Below, piece after piece: positions 1-10,407 of a stretch of 64,000 nt of DNA. A program made the position numbers and the translations under genes. Numbering within the stretch: position 1 is the stretch's first letter; the number at the start of each line of letters is the position of its first letter. The stretch is from Chondrus crispus (lineage: Eukaryota > Rhodophyta > Florideophyceae > Gigartinales > Gigartinaceae), in NCBI RefSeq assembly GCF_000350225.1, contig NW_005179009.1:99272-163271 (forward strand), in the 5' to 3' direction. The notes beneath the pieces are model-generated. The model had not been told where the DNA came from. It did not search any database and saw only the letters and a program-made list of their open reading frames with translations.

Positions 1-462
1 GATTAGGAACATCATTGCCTCGAAGGAGGTTGCGGGCGAAGTAAGGAATCGTGGCTCTTTCACAGTATTCCTTTTGGAACTCGTGTTGCTAAAAAACGTG
101 CACTGGAGACCTCTAGCATTGAAGCTGCCGCCGTTAATGTCGCTTATGATTTCGAAGATTTGCCAGGGTCTAGTATCATTACGTCTCCCGCAACCAAGAA
201 GCGCCTGCACGATTGCATAGACTTGTGCGACTTGACGTTGATTCATTTTTGATTTGCGAACCTCTGCCTCGGATACATTTTCGGCTCCCAAAGATTGTAA
301 GTAGTTCTTTGCAGCATCGGTCTCAAGATTATTCTCAACCCAATCCGCGATATCTCCAAGTTTAGGTACCACGTTCCCAGTGTGCTGGATTACGGCTGCT
401 CGCACTACCTGTATGGCTTTAAGGCGCTTCCCGAAGGAAGACGTTTTCGCTTGAGTAGGCAT
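1..462 (-). CDS. Unidentified protein, N-terminal part (runs off window)
   Basis: An open frame on the minus strand starts at an ATG at 462-460 and runs without a stop to base 1, giving about 154 residues with the C-terminus outside the window. The start reads MPTQAKTSSFGKRLKAIQ and is followed by helical stretches such as LGDIADWVENNLETDAAKN. I do not recognise a family. The ATG lies three bases inside the outer end of a long inverted repeat. At the mirror position of the other arm, another gene begins on the plus strand with a similar ATG context (ATGCCTAC). The two therefore form a divergent pair whose promoters lie in nearly identical arms. A replication, DNA-binding or mobility role is only a guess from context. 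Confidence 0.6.
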   Translation of the reverse strand, partial: MPTQAKTSSFGKRLKAIQVVRAAVIQHTGNVVPKLGDIADWVENNLETDAAKNYLQSLGAENVSEAEVRKSKMNQRQVAQVYAIVQALLGCGRRNDTRPWQIFEIISDINGGSFNARGLQCTFFSNTSSKRNTVKEPRFLTSPATSFEAMMFLI

Positions 463-943
463 GTTTATCACGTGTGATAATTCGATGGGGACAGGAACGG
501 ATAGCAGTAAGAGGAGCGGAACAAAAATGCAGGCTTATGTAGAGAACGAAAAGACGTTGCGTGCGATAGTAGATGAGGTTTCTTAAACGGATGGCAAGAG
601 AAGGAGTAATCCAGTAAAGCAACCGCTTAGGTCTTCTAGGTTTCCACTTGAGGTTTCCACGCAATATTTCCACTTGACGGGTACTCCAACCCACGGTAAC
701 GCGTCCCCTACGCGCGGAGGGGGCCAATTTCAGCACTCTTCCACCACCAAGACCCTTGAGTGATGGTGACAAGATCCGTTCGGGGTACCCCTGCAACCGA
801 CTAATGTTGACTATCGGTGCAGTCCTCCGCGTATGAGAAAATGTCAATGTTCGAGTTTAGCGGCTAAAGCCACTGAATAAAGGACGACCTAGTAGAAGTA
901 GTGGTCGATAAGAAGGAACAAGCGCAACGCAAAACGCAGTGCG
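463..943. repeat. Left arm of 1.6-kb inverted repeat
   Basis: This stretch matches the reverse complement of 1557-2037 almost base for base. Both strands therefore translate to nearly the same spurious 110-residue frame. The outer end carries an imperfect dyad, TTATCAC-GT-GTGATAA (465-480), directly upstream of the leftward ATG. The similarity continues a little past the arm into the ATG context itself, with a 13-base difference. It fits a foldback DNA element or a duplicated promoter. No flanking target duplication was found. Confidence 0.85.
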
Positions 944-1027
944 AGCGGCCTGAAACGTAGAAGGTGACACCACGGCCAGCATGAGCCTGCAGGCACCTTG
1001 GTGGACGTGCGTCCCTGACACATGATA

Positions 1028-1177
1028 TGCACATCGACACTCGATGTGCAAGTAAAATCGGCCAAAAATTGCCCAAAAAAATGATCTGATTTCCACATCG
1101 ACACTCGATGTGGAAATCAAATCGGCCAAAAAATTGCGCAAAAAAAGGATTTGATTTTCACATCGGCTATCGATGTG
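1028..1177. repeat. Three palindromic iterons at the centre of the inverted repeat
   Basis: Three units repeat every 64-65 bases. Each has a dyad: TGCACATCGA-CAC-TCGATGTGCA at 1028-1050, a longer 15-base-arm dyad with the same core at 1087-1119, and CACATCG-GCTAT-CGATGTG at 1159-1177. The spacers share an AATCGGCCAAAAA segment followed by A-rich runs. The arrangement resembles protein-binding iterons or a centromere/origin-like site. It lies between two divergent genes, one with a ParB-like motif. Binding is inferred, not shown. Confidence 0.8.
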
Positions 1178-1556
1178 CCCATCTGGTGCCTGAGTCGAGC
1201 GTCCGAAAAAACTTGACTGTTTTTTTGGCCGCACACCACCCCAGCGCTCCATTGGGGATGTCCAGGCATGTCATCTGTCATGGTGCATCCCGGGCCGTTG
1301 ATTTTGGGTCTGTAAAGCGTCTCCCCATAGCTTAATCGCCCCTGTGTAGACGCATTTCTGTCCAAAAATCGTCCTGCACGTCCTACCCCTTTGACCTCAC
1401 TCGACCCTTTTCCTCTCTAGCACCTTTCTTGTTTGCAGCCTACCGGCACGCCTATACCGAGTACTTGCACTACGTCTGCTCGCCCTTTCCGACCACAGTG
1501 ACAGTCTTTTTTGCTTCCAGGTCCCGAACGCGTCGCAAACCCGTCTATCGTTTCTC

Positions 1557-2037
1557 GCGCTGCGTTTTGCGTTGCGCTTGTTCCTTCTTATCAACCACTA
1601 CTTCTACTAGGTCGTCCTCTATTCAGTGGCTTTAGCCGCTAAACTCGAACATTGACATTTTCTCATACGCGGAGGACTGCACCGATATTCAACATTAGTT
1701 GGCTGCAGGGGCACCCCGAACGGATCTTGTCACCATCACTCAAGGGTCTTGGTGGTGGAAGAGTGCTGAAATTGGCCCCCTCCGCGCGTAGGGGACGCGT
1801 CACCGTGGGTTGGAGTACCCGTCAAGTGGAAATATTGCGTGGAAACCTCAAGTGGAAACCTAGAAGACCTAAGCGGTTGCTTTACTGGATTACTCCTTCT
1901 CTTGCCGTCCGTTTAAGAAACTTCATCTACTATCGCACGCAACGTCTTTTCGTTCTCTACATAAACCTGCACTTTTGTTCCGCTCCTCTTACTGCTATCC
2001 ATTCCTGTCCCCATCGAAGTATCACAAGTGATAAATC
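1557..2037. repeat. Right arm of 1.6-kb inverted repeat
   Basis: Mirror image of 463-943, ending in the dyad TATCAC-AA-GTGATA (2020-2033), about 15 bases before the rightward ATG at 2050. The arm should contain the promoter of that gene, as its twin should for the leftward gene. The open frame across it on the plus strand is a by-product of the repeat and is not listed as a gene. Confidence 0.85.
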
Positions 2038-2049
2038 AAGGTTTTTACC

Positions 2050-3769
2050 ATGCCTACACCCAAGCGCGGAATTAGAAACGAACGAAGAGGTCGTGGTCGT
2101 GGGCGTGGGCCTGTGTGTGGTTCTAGCCATGCAACTGGAAAAAGGTTCGCTCCCTTGAAGAACTTCAGTCCAAGGGAATTGTAGCCAATGCAGAAGTGAC
2201 CCTCTTTGCCCATGACTTCAAAATCAAACGATTTCAGGCAACGACGGAGGGGCATGAAGAGTTCGGTGCTCTAGTTCGAGTGGGAACTGCGCATATCATC
2301 CTCCGTGCCGAGGGCCAGATGCCGCCCCGAACTTTCGATCTTGCAGACATCGGGGACTGGGAGAAAGGTTCGCAATACCTCGTTCTGGTTTACAAAGTCC
2401 ATATAGACGACAACCGTAAGAACATCCCCTATACGTACCCTTTTCCGGCCAATGAGGAGCAACACTGTTCCAAGACACTTGGAGAGATTGTCGACATATG
2501 GGCGCGATACCCTTGGGACAGTTTCATGATGGCCAAGAGGGTTGTGTCGGAAATGGAGGGAACGGTCTCCACTCCCACTACCAAGAAAACCTCCGATGTT
2601 GAAAAGACTGCTCAGACCCCTATATTCGTTCGAAAGAGATTAAGTTTATTCAAAGATGAAGAGCAACAATCGGACACGGCGAAACACATCGTTTCAGCGG
2701 TCGTTTCAGATTCATGTAGAAAAATCGGAACGGAAGCATATGCACCGAAATCACCTCGTGCAGATTCTTCTAGACGAGACTATGACAACAGCAGTTCGCC
2801 AATGGACGTTGTTAATGTTGATGATGACATCCGGTTTGTGAAGGAAACGAGAGTTGCTACACTCGACAACGGTAGCGAAATAGACGAGTCTTTTGCCCCA
2901 GATATCCCTGAAGTGGATGTGAGCAAGTACGGGCAGCATCAAGTCTGGGTCTTAGTCAGTAACATCAGAATCATGGAAGAAACTCTTCGGGAGGTTGATG
3001 AAAGACATGTTGAATCAATTACCGAGAGCCTTCTCAAAAACGGGCTGCTGAAAGCGGCTAGAGCAATCTCTGTGGCCATGCCAAAAGACATGGTCTTCGA
3101 TCGCTCTACGATGTTGAGGCAGAGAGACGATGGGTTTGATGAGCTGATGATGGAACCTCTAATTTGCGACGGTCAGCATCGTGTCACAGGCATGAATAAG
3201 GCCAAGGCTACTGACTTGCAAAAGGAAAAGAAGTTCGAATGGATCGATGCACAGGTGTGGTACAGGAAGGATGGTAAACCCGTTTCAGACTTGGAAAAAT
3301 TAGGCATCGGTGCTCTACTCAGCGTCAGAGGAAAAGGAGAAAGAAGCGCGGTGCTTTCACAGAGTACGAGAATGCTTTCTTTGAAGCCTTTGCAGAAATT
3401 TATGAGGAGCTTTGCACCATTGCCAACACGTACGAGAAGGAGTTGCAAAGCGTGTTGGAAATGGAGATTGAGGTCGGCAGAAACATCAAGATACGGATTG
3501 ATGACTTTGTGGCAAGGCAGATGAAGAGTTTCAAGAGTGGAGTTAATGAAGCTGGGCAGCGTTTTGACCAAGACAAGCGTCTCAATATGCTCGGAAAAAA
3601 GCTCGTGAAAGCTTTAGCTCCACCTAAGGAGCTTTCTAAGCGAGCTGACGCGCCTATCTCTCAAGGTGCTTCACGCCAAGTACCTCAAACGACTACGTCT
3701 CAAGTTGATACGTCCCAGGCGCCTAGTCACGGGCAAGGGCCTGGTCTTCCTCGCAGGTCTCGTCCGTAA
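2050..3769 (+). pseudogene. ParB/DGQHR-like protein (frameshifted)
   Basis: The ATG at 2050 opens a frame with an RGRGRGRG tract. A one-base loss in the A-run at about 2139-2143 moves it into the long frame (2196-3524). One or two further shifts at about 3320-3345 lead into the frame ending at 3769. The central part has VDERHVESITESLLKNGLL, then about 40 residues later LICDGQHRVTGMNKA. This resembles the two conserved boxes of the ParB/sulfiredoxin-like superfamily and the DGQHR motif of DndB-type proteins. The C-terminal part is helical, Glu/Lys-rich, then Pro/Gln-rich. Known relatives bind or cut DNA or hydrolyse nucleotides; which applies here cannot be seen. It sits beside an inverted repeat with palindromic iterons, which fits a DNA-binding role. 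The breaks suggest decay, though an assembly error is possible. Confidence 0.5.
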
Positions 3770-3829
3770 CAGTTCGCAGAGGGATTCGCTAAAGGATTAA
3801 AACTAATTCGTTGACGATTTCTCTGCAGC

Positions 3830-4407
3830 TGCCTTTGAAGAAAACAGGAAAGAGAAAGCGAGGCCAGGAAGATGCTATCCAGTCAACCAAGAACATCCGT
3901 GCCCTCAACACTGCCTTTGAAGAGAACGAAGAGGAATTGAGGATAACAGCTTTACTGCCAGCTGTCGAAAGTGATGTGGAAAGGGAAGATGACGTCGGGG
4001 AGTTTGATGACATTCTTCCAGGTCTACTACCGATCGGGGCACACGAATGCCGTATGGAATGTTTCGAAGAACCCGGATTGGGTTAACTACGCCTTACTTC
4101 CACCGAGTCAGTGGCCGAAAGGGAATCCGATAACGCATCAAACTCCTTGGCTTCGTTCTTTGTGCATACTGGTTAGTCACCGAGCGAATTGCTTAGGCGA
4201 AAGAATGGACTTGGTGCGAATTCATCATTGCGTGTACTATCACGCCGCGGCTATGCGACACAAGGAACTCGGGTCGACGAAGTCCAACGTGTTCATGAAA
4301 GCGCTGCCGTCCACGGGTCCGAGTCCTAATACGGCCCTGAAGTACAAGGAGTAACAGGCTCTTTGGTCCGCAGCCATGGAATTAGACAACGTCGCTAATG
4401 AATATTC
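3830..4407 (+). pseudogene. Linker coding region upstream of dioxygenase-like domain (broken)
   Basis: Two overlapping frames (3830-4086, then 3971-4354) read sensibly one after the other. The first is a basic and acidic stretch starting LPLKKTGKRKRGQ. The second contains a W/Y-rich part with NPDWVNYALLPPSQWPKGNP. One shift falls near 3990-4030. An in-frame TAA at 4352-4354 is followed by more sensible frame (QALWSAAMELDNV), and another shift at about 4405 joins the dioxygenase-like frame. The bases before 3830 look like an intron end (CTAAT, then a pyrimidine tract and CAG), so part of the discontinuity could be an intron. No family recognised. It may be the N-terminal half of the downstream protein. 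Confidence 0.4.
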
Positions 4408-5427
4408 CTGGCCAAGGCGACTGAGTTGCGGGAGAAAGGCTTCGTCATTCTTGAAGGTTCCGGAAGTGACAGTGGTGCGCCATCTAACTTCGCTTTCGAA
4501 GCCCCTCACCATGGAGGGGACGTCATCGAAGAGATGATAGAATACTACGAAGAAATATTCCCTGGCGAAGATGCGATGAAGGATGAAGCAAATCGCAAAG
4601 TGTGCAGCCCCATCTTCAAAGTCGATCCCGAGACAGATAAAAACACCGAAATAAGGGCATCGGACGCTACATTCACCACGCTAGCATGTGTTTCGTCCGA
4701 GGTCGAACAGAATGCCGATACAGTGTGGGTGGCAAGGAAGCGCGCTATGATGGACGTCCGCCTGGCGCAAATTGCTGCTGCACTTCGACTCGTGGACCCT
4801 GAAAAGAGCTCTTCGGAGATGGCTGTTCCGAAGTCTGGGAGTCGCTTCTTGCTGACGGGGAAAGGTTGTCCTGGGCAGTCTCTCCATACAGACTTTGGCG
4901 TTGGAAAATATAAGAATGGAAACCTGGAATACGCAAAGAATACTGGATACTTCTTTATTTGTTCTGGTGAAAATGGATTCCCCCTTTGGGGTTTTCCGTT
5001 CTCTCATCACTTCGCAGTGAAGGATTCAATAGCCCAGAGACACATTTCCATGTGTGTGCAGGTGCAGAAGGTCCACGTTCCACCGAACTCGGTCTTCATT
5101 AGAAGAGGAGATCGCTCACATGCTGGTTCTTCGTACGAGGATAGCATATCACCCGGGGCGACGTCTCAGATTGGACTTGGCTCTGCAAAGAAGGATGGTC
5201 ACGTGGTTCGCTATCATCTATACTTCGTTCCTAGAGGACAGAAGCTGCTGGATTCAGTTCACAGGAATCCGTCCTTTACCCCTCACTTTCAAGACAGGCT
5301 CTCCGCGGAGAGCATTTCTCCGCAGACTGGCCCGCACGGTAACTCGGAGCCTCTGAAGGAGAATTCGGTCTCGAGCTCTTCTTCTGATTACCACTCAAGT
5401 GATTGTAGTGGCGACAGTGATTCGTAG
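4408..5427 (+). CDS. 2-oxoglutarate/Fe(II) dioxygenase-like protein
   Basis: An uninterrupted frame of about 340 codons without its own ATG near the start; it continues the broken frame before it. The C-terminal half shows the double-stranded beta-helix signature. There is an H-x-D pair in GQSLHTDFGVG (about residue 155), a distal His in FIRRGDRSHAGSSYE (about 235), and an Arg in HVVRYHLYFVPRG that could bind 2-oxoglutarate. The tail is Ser/Asp-rich. By analogy such enzymes hydroxylate nucleic acids, proteins or small molecules; the substrate is unknown. It lies 0.6 kb downstream of the ParB-like gene on the same strand, so both may belong to one mobile element. The family call rests on motif spacing only. 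Confidence 0.5.
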   Translation: MAKATELREKGFVILEGSGSDSGAPSNFAFEAPHHGGDVIEEMIEYYEEIFPGEDAMKDEANRKVCSPIFKVDPETDKNTEIRASDATFTTLACVSSEVEQNADTVWVARKRAMMDVRLAQIAAALRLVDPEKSSSEMAVPKSGSRFLLTGKGCPGQSLHTDFGVGKYKNGNLEYAKNTGYFFICSGENGFPLWGFPFSHHFAVKDSIAQRHISMCVQVQKVHVPPNSVFIRRGDRSHAGSSYEDSISPGATSQIGLGSAKKDGHVVRYHLYFVPRGQKLLDSVHRNPSFTPHFQDRLSAESISPQTGPHGNSEPLKENSVSSSSSDYHSSDCSGDSDS

Positions 5428-6121
5428 GTGAAGGGTACTAAGGAGGACGACATCCAAGCATACGTACTAGGTAGTTCATACTTTCAATAGCGAGAACAGT
5501 GTCATCATCACTCTGTGGAGACACTTCTTTCTTCATTGCACAAGTGAATCATCTTGTATCCTTGATTAATCCAGTTCCAATATGAGATGTTGTAGTAGAC
5601 CACCTTGTACTCTAGCGTACACGTACACAGATGCCACCAAGTAAATCTTCACTCGAACCGCTAAAGGGATTTCTGCGCTGGTTTTGCTCCCTTTTTCAAT
5701 AACAATATGTCTATAGAGCATAAAGCAGCTTCACACCCCTCTTGAAAGGGAACAACTGGCTTATTTCCCTTTACATATTGTCCAGGGGAGATAGAAGAGG
5801 TAGGGGAATGAATACATCCACATCGTCTCAGTCACCAATACAGAACTGCTCACTAATATATAAAGGAGTCTCCAAAAACGACCACGTTTACTCAGATAGA
5901 TAGTGGCTCCTTTCTACATCAGTGAAAAGCTTAAAGTAACGGTAACACTAAGTAGCTTAAGATCAATTGGTGGGATTGCAATGCGAAACGCGGATACGGG
6001 TGCAAGTAGATTGTTCATGTTGGGGTCTCCGTTCTGGGACCCACGCGTTTTCTTCTATTTCATTTATAAAGGGGGGGAGCGTTGGGAGTCATTTTACCAT
6101 AGGCCTGTTGCACTTACCAGT
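5428..6121. other. Non-coding stretch
   Basis: No convincing frame. It is A/T-rich with several AATATGA- and ATATATAA-like runs near 5700-5870. It may include the 3' end of the dioxygenase-like gene and leads into the 67-bp tandem repeat. Confidence 0.5.
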
Positions 6122-6389
6122 GTGGCAACTATGATTAAAAGAACAGTCATTCAATGACACATGAGTTACAGTCAAAGCCTTTTGGACTGTGGCAACTGTG
6201 ATTAAAAGAACAGTCATTCCATGACACCTGAGTTACTGTCAAAGCATTCCGGACTGTGGCAACTGTGATTAAAAGAATAGTCATTCAATGACACCTGAGT
6301 TACTGTCAAAGCATTCCGGACTGTGGCAACTATGATTAAAAGGACAGTTATTCAATGACACATGACTGACTGGCAAAGCCTTCTGGACT
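6122..6389. repeat. 67-bp tandem repeat, four copies
   Basis: Units start at 6122, 6189, 6256 and 6323. Each begins GTGGCAACT and contains ATTAAAAG, a CAGTCATTCAATGACA segment and a GGACT end. The TCATTCAATGA part is itself palindromic. The first and last copies are the most divergent. No coding potential. Such arrays mark recombination-prone or protein-binding DNA. Confidence 0.9.
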
Positions 6390-6532
6390 GGAAGATGTAG
6401 GTAGATTTGTAGCCCATGCCCTACTGGAAAAGTGCACGTGCAAGTCCCATGGGACTTAGACTCTGAGCAGAGCTGTGATCCATAAATGTGACCGTTACGA
6501 AAATGGTGATTTCACATTAATGATATATATAT

Positions 6533-8029
6533 ATGTATATACTGACTTCGTTCGAATGGTTACCCCAACTCTTTAGTCTTCGGTATATATTTCAAACAAA
6601 TTTCTCAAGTATCACTTTCCAAGGGAAATTAACAGAGGGCGATACCATCCACCAGTTGATAATAGTATCAGATCTTTTCAATGGCCTCCAATTCGGGAGT
6701 GATATAGAGGTCTACTATACCTTGGAGAATGAAGAAGAAAGTAAGGCATGGTTCCCAGCAACAGCCATTAATCTCAACTACCTTCATGACGATCGAGGAG
6801 AGGTGGTCAAGGGGGACTATTCAATACAAGGCTGCATTTGGGTTCAGGGCATGTAAAAGCAAGGTGACTTTCAAGGAGGGTAACGAGTTTGTACAAGATG
6901 GTCAAAAGTTTAGCTGGAGACTCAAAGATACATCCGGCGATTGGATATCAACGCAAGCTCAGGCATGGCAAGCGGAGCGATGGATGTAGATGATATCGAC
7001 TATGCTCCAGGTAGTTCCATGGTATAAAAGTGCAGGAAGCTCAACCATAGGACTAATGTGTCACTTGACCAGAAGACAATCAAAGATACACGCGAGCTAA
7101 ATGCCCTTTCCAGACGCCTTCAGTATCTTGAGGAAGTGGTGAAAGAACAGCAATCTTCTATTACAACTGCGCTATGGACTCAGAACCCGCTCCTCACTTC
7201 TGCTGGGGGCTCCAATATTCCTTTTAAGTTTATTTCGTTGCGTCTGGAGCATTGGTTACTCAAGACGCCGACACGTCCTAGCCCGGGTGAAATGACTCGT
7301 GTGACGAAATGGTTTGTGCAGGACTCATTTAAGGCGCGAGCAGACTGCACATTGCTCCAGTTTGATTCCATATCCGAAAGAGTCAAAGCTCAGCTACGAA
7401 CAAAGGTTTCTATTCTTCCGGAAGATTATATGTACAGGAAATCAGTTGCGAAGGAGACGAGTATATACTTCAGGAGCTTCTCAGACCTGTCAGAAGCACT
7501 CGGACCAGCATCACAGCAAGTTGTCAGAGACCTGATCATCGCAAAGAGGCTGGAAAAAGGTACCGACAATTGCGTGTCGGCTAGAGTGATCGGCTGTATG
7601 GCCGGTCCCAACACCGAATATCTTTCTGACCCGTGCTATATGAAAATTGAAGATTCGTTTGCTGTTATGAGGGATGACGAGGATGAACAACGGCATGTTG
7701 TATTTCGTCGGGATTGCACTTGGGATTCCATAGAGAAGACCTACTCCCATCCACTGAAAGCCATAAAACTATCTGAGCTCCACTTCCAAGAACGCATTTC
7801 CAAGGTAATGGGTGCTGAAAACGTGGTCAGCGGACCATCCGACCGGAAGCAGTCGTTCTACCTGCGATGGAATCTTCAATCCAGTCCTTGTCACTATATA
7901 TTTGCTGATGTGAATCGCAGCGACGTACTAGGAGTACTTCAAGTGCACATCCCTTTCCTATCTATCAAAGGCTTTGCGCATGTGAAGCAATTCATCAATG
8001 TTGCCAAAATTCTGGACCTCTTTAAGTAA
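6533..8029 (+). pseudogene. Unidentified coiled-coil protein gene (broken)
   Basis: Three pieces read in order: 6533-6856, then a shifted piece to 6989, then a frame from ATG 6980. The last passes a single TAA at 7025-7027 and runs on to 8029. The last and longest part (about 330 residues) begins with a coiled-coil-like stretch (TRELNALSRRLQYLEEVVKE) followed by a mixed alpha/beta region with no motif I recognise. The N-terminal part is acidic (YYTLENEEESKAWFPA). Restoring CAA for the TAA would keep the frame. It lies between two repeat features and faces the minus-strand gene ending at 8506. Possibly cargo of the same mobile unit as the ParB-like and dioxygenase-like genes. Confidence 0.4.
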
Positions 8030-8335
8030 ACTCAATTCATTCATGCTACAGTAGTCTCCCGCTTTACTCATTTATCACTTCGATGAACTAAGAAGTATCA
8101 CTATCACATGAAATACGACCCCTTATAAATCGAAGTCTTGGACTATGAATACATCGTCATCGTCTTCGACTTGATTCGTCTGGATTTCATCGTCACCGTC
8201 CACCACGCTCAGATCATCATTATCCTCGTGATGTGAACCTGATCAGACCGGAGGATCGTGTACGGAGTTGTACATATCCACGGACATCACCAGCTTCTCC
8301 TTCAAAATATTGGAGAGTTGCTGTGGAAGCTCACT

Positions 8336-8387
8336 CCGCCTTTCTCGAGAAAGGCGGGGTGATCCCCGCGGACAGGGATCCCTGTCC
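8336..8387. repeat. Cluster of perfect palindromes
   Basis: A perfect 22-base palindrome (half-site CCGCCTTTCTC, 8336-8357) is followed at once by a GGGG-TGAT-CCCC hairpin (8356-8367) and a perfect 18-base palindrome GGACAGGGATCCCTGTCC (8370-8387). The cluster lies between the 3' ends of two convergent broken genes. It could be a terminator, an end structure or a binding site. Confidence 0.85.
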
Positions 8388-8505
8388 TTCCGTCAAAAGT
8401 TCTGAATAGAGTGATCTCAGTCGCGACCGCCGTGAATCATTATGCTGATCCTGGCTATCCGCTTCATGCAACATCTGCTCGTTTCCAGAAAATGCACCCC
8501 TGGAC

Positions 8506-10407
8506 TCAATCACCTTCATCAGAATGACCTCCCGAGCAGGACAGGACAGCCGTCATGTAAATAACACGAAAGGATTCCTTGGATATTGAATGCAGGTCTT
8601 CATCACTGCCGCACCTGGTAAAAGCAACCAAGAACTTCAAGGCGACGTGCATGGCATTGAGTCGGATAACAATTTCTCGAGTCTCCTTCCTGCCATCCTT
8701 GTCTTTCGTCTCAACATCATACGTAGCGATGAATATGAAGGGGTCACTTTCAGAAAGCAGCTTCTTCCACGCTATTTCATTCATGGGGTTCACCTCAGCG
8801 ACCGACTTCATAGCAGACGACAGGTTCCGTCTGGGATATCTTGGAGGTTCATGTGCGAGCGGGGTGGATTCTCATATTGGAATGAGACTCCCACTTCACT
8901 TTGGAAAACATATGAGAAGTTTGAAAGAAGGATTTCCGCCCAAGCTCCCTGGACTTGTTCAGAAACTGATTACCCATCTTGAAAACGCGGCGAACTATCT
9001 CAGCCCTAATGTCTTCGTCCTTGATGAATCCAATTGGCTCATCTTCCCCCATCTTATCGCTTCGACGCCGAGCCACACGCAGGGCCTTCTTGATGGCCGT
9101 TGAAGCAATTCTTCGTTGAAGAAAGACTCGACTGTGATCATTCTTATGTAGCCCGGCCTTAGCCAAAAAGGTTTCTCAGCCATCTTCAGCTTCCCGCGGA
9201 TGTTCGGATGTACCATTTCGAGTGACTTCGTCCCAATACTCGGGTTGTTCATTGCATTTGCAATCAAGCTCTTTCCCCAAGCCTTTCGCAGGACCAGATA
9301 CTGACGAGCTTGCTTCGTACCCAGCAGCTCCTCGGTTTTCTCCTCGCTTGGGTCCCTTTTCCACAAATGGACCTCGACAAGTACAAGTCCGAACCCCAAC
9401 ACTTCGGAACTATTGACGTCCAAGCGAAGCTTCTGAGATTGTGAGTCACGACTCCCACCTTCAAAAGATTTCTTCGCTTCCTTTCTCTGAGGAAGAACTC
9501 TCATGGTGCAATTTATCAGCGCTCTTGTAAAGATAATGCACGTGAATTTCCCTCCAAATACGTCCTCCATAAGCCTCAGGAGGTCGATCAAAGAGGCCTT
9601 TTCGGCTGCTTTTCCCGTCTTCGGCAGTGCGGAGTTCAGAAGAACAATGTTGACGGCGTCCTAGCAGCGTGATAACGTCCTCTCTAAAGTGGAGACACGA
9701 GAAGATACAGCCTTGATTGCACCAAGAATTTCCCACTTTTCAATGGCAAGCTGCTTCTCCAAACGAGCATGCAGTTCCCGCATGACTCGAAGTACTCCGT
9801 GGTTAGAGTCTTCCTCAAATTGTCGAGAGAAATGGGAGCCCCGTGGCTGACTCGGCAAGGAACCTGCTACGGACTCACGACGCGTGGGAACGATGACGTC
9901 TTCCACAACTTGAGTTTGGGCGACTTCGTCCATCTCTGCTGCACTAGCCTGCACAATGTCGTCGACGTTCTCTTCTGGCTGGCGTCCATGAAGCTCGAAC
10001 AACCGACGCTTCGCCCGTTTGCGTTCTGGGTGTTCATCTTCCTCGCCTTGATCTCCATCCCCGAACAAACGGGAAAAGTCTTCACTCGGAGACGAGCCGA
10101 TGCCGCGCTTGCGCTTGCCCGAACGCGAATGTGCTGCATCGGACGGGCCGCTTCCCTGACTTCGAACGGGAAGCGAGCACGTGTCAGATGGCGGACTGCC
10201 TCGGGGCGTCCTGACCGTATTATTTGAAACCCGACGAGTTTCCTGTTCAGATGCGGCGGGAGCTGCTTTGGCCGCAACACGAGGGGATGACCGGCGTTCC
10301 GCGGGAACCTGGGCTCCAGGCGCTCGGCTGTTAGACTTTCCAGATGAGCGGCCTCGCTGATTGCCTGACGTAGCGGGTTTCTTCCCAGACCTTCTTCGCG
10401 GGGTCAT
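8506..10407 (-). pseudogene. Unidentified nuclear-type protein gene (broken)
   Basis: It starts at ATG 10407. The first 248 codons encode a basic, Ser/Pro-rich segment with clustered lysine/arginine signals (SGKRKRGIG, ERKRAKRR) and a coiled coil near the end. A single TAG at 9661-9663 interrupts the frame, which then continues at once with DAVNIVLLNSALPKTGKAAEK for another 220 codons. A frameshift near 9110-9160 passes to a helical, basic frame ending at 8849, and a last piece (8506-8811) follows. Not recognised. The nuclear-signal plus coiled-coil build resembles accessory proteins of large DNA transposons, a weak inference. Confidence 0.4.

Noticed and set aside
419..2158. Two near-identical frames of 140-168 codons on opposite strands
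   Set aside because: They are the two arms of the inverted repeat, with no domain, and lie where promoters are expected.
6122..6389. Possible CRISPR array
   Set aside because: Units are contiguous 67-bp tandem copies without variable spacers, in eukaryotic DNA.
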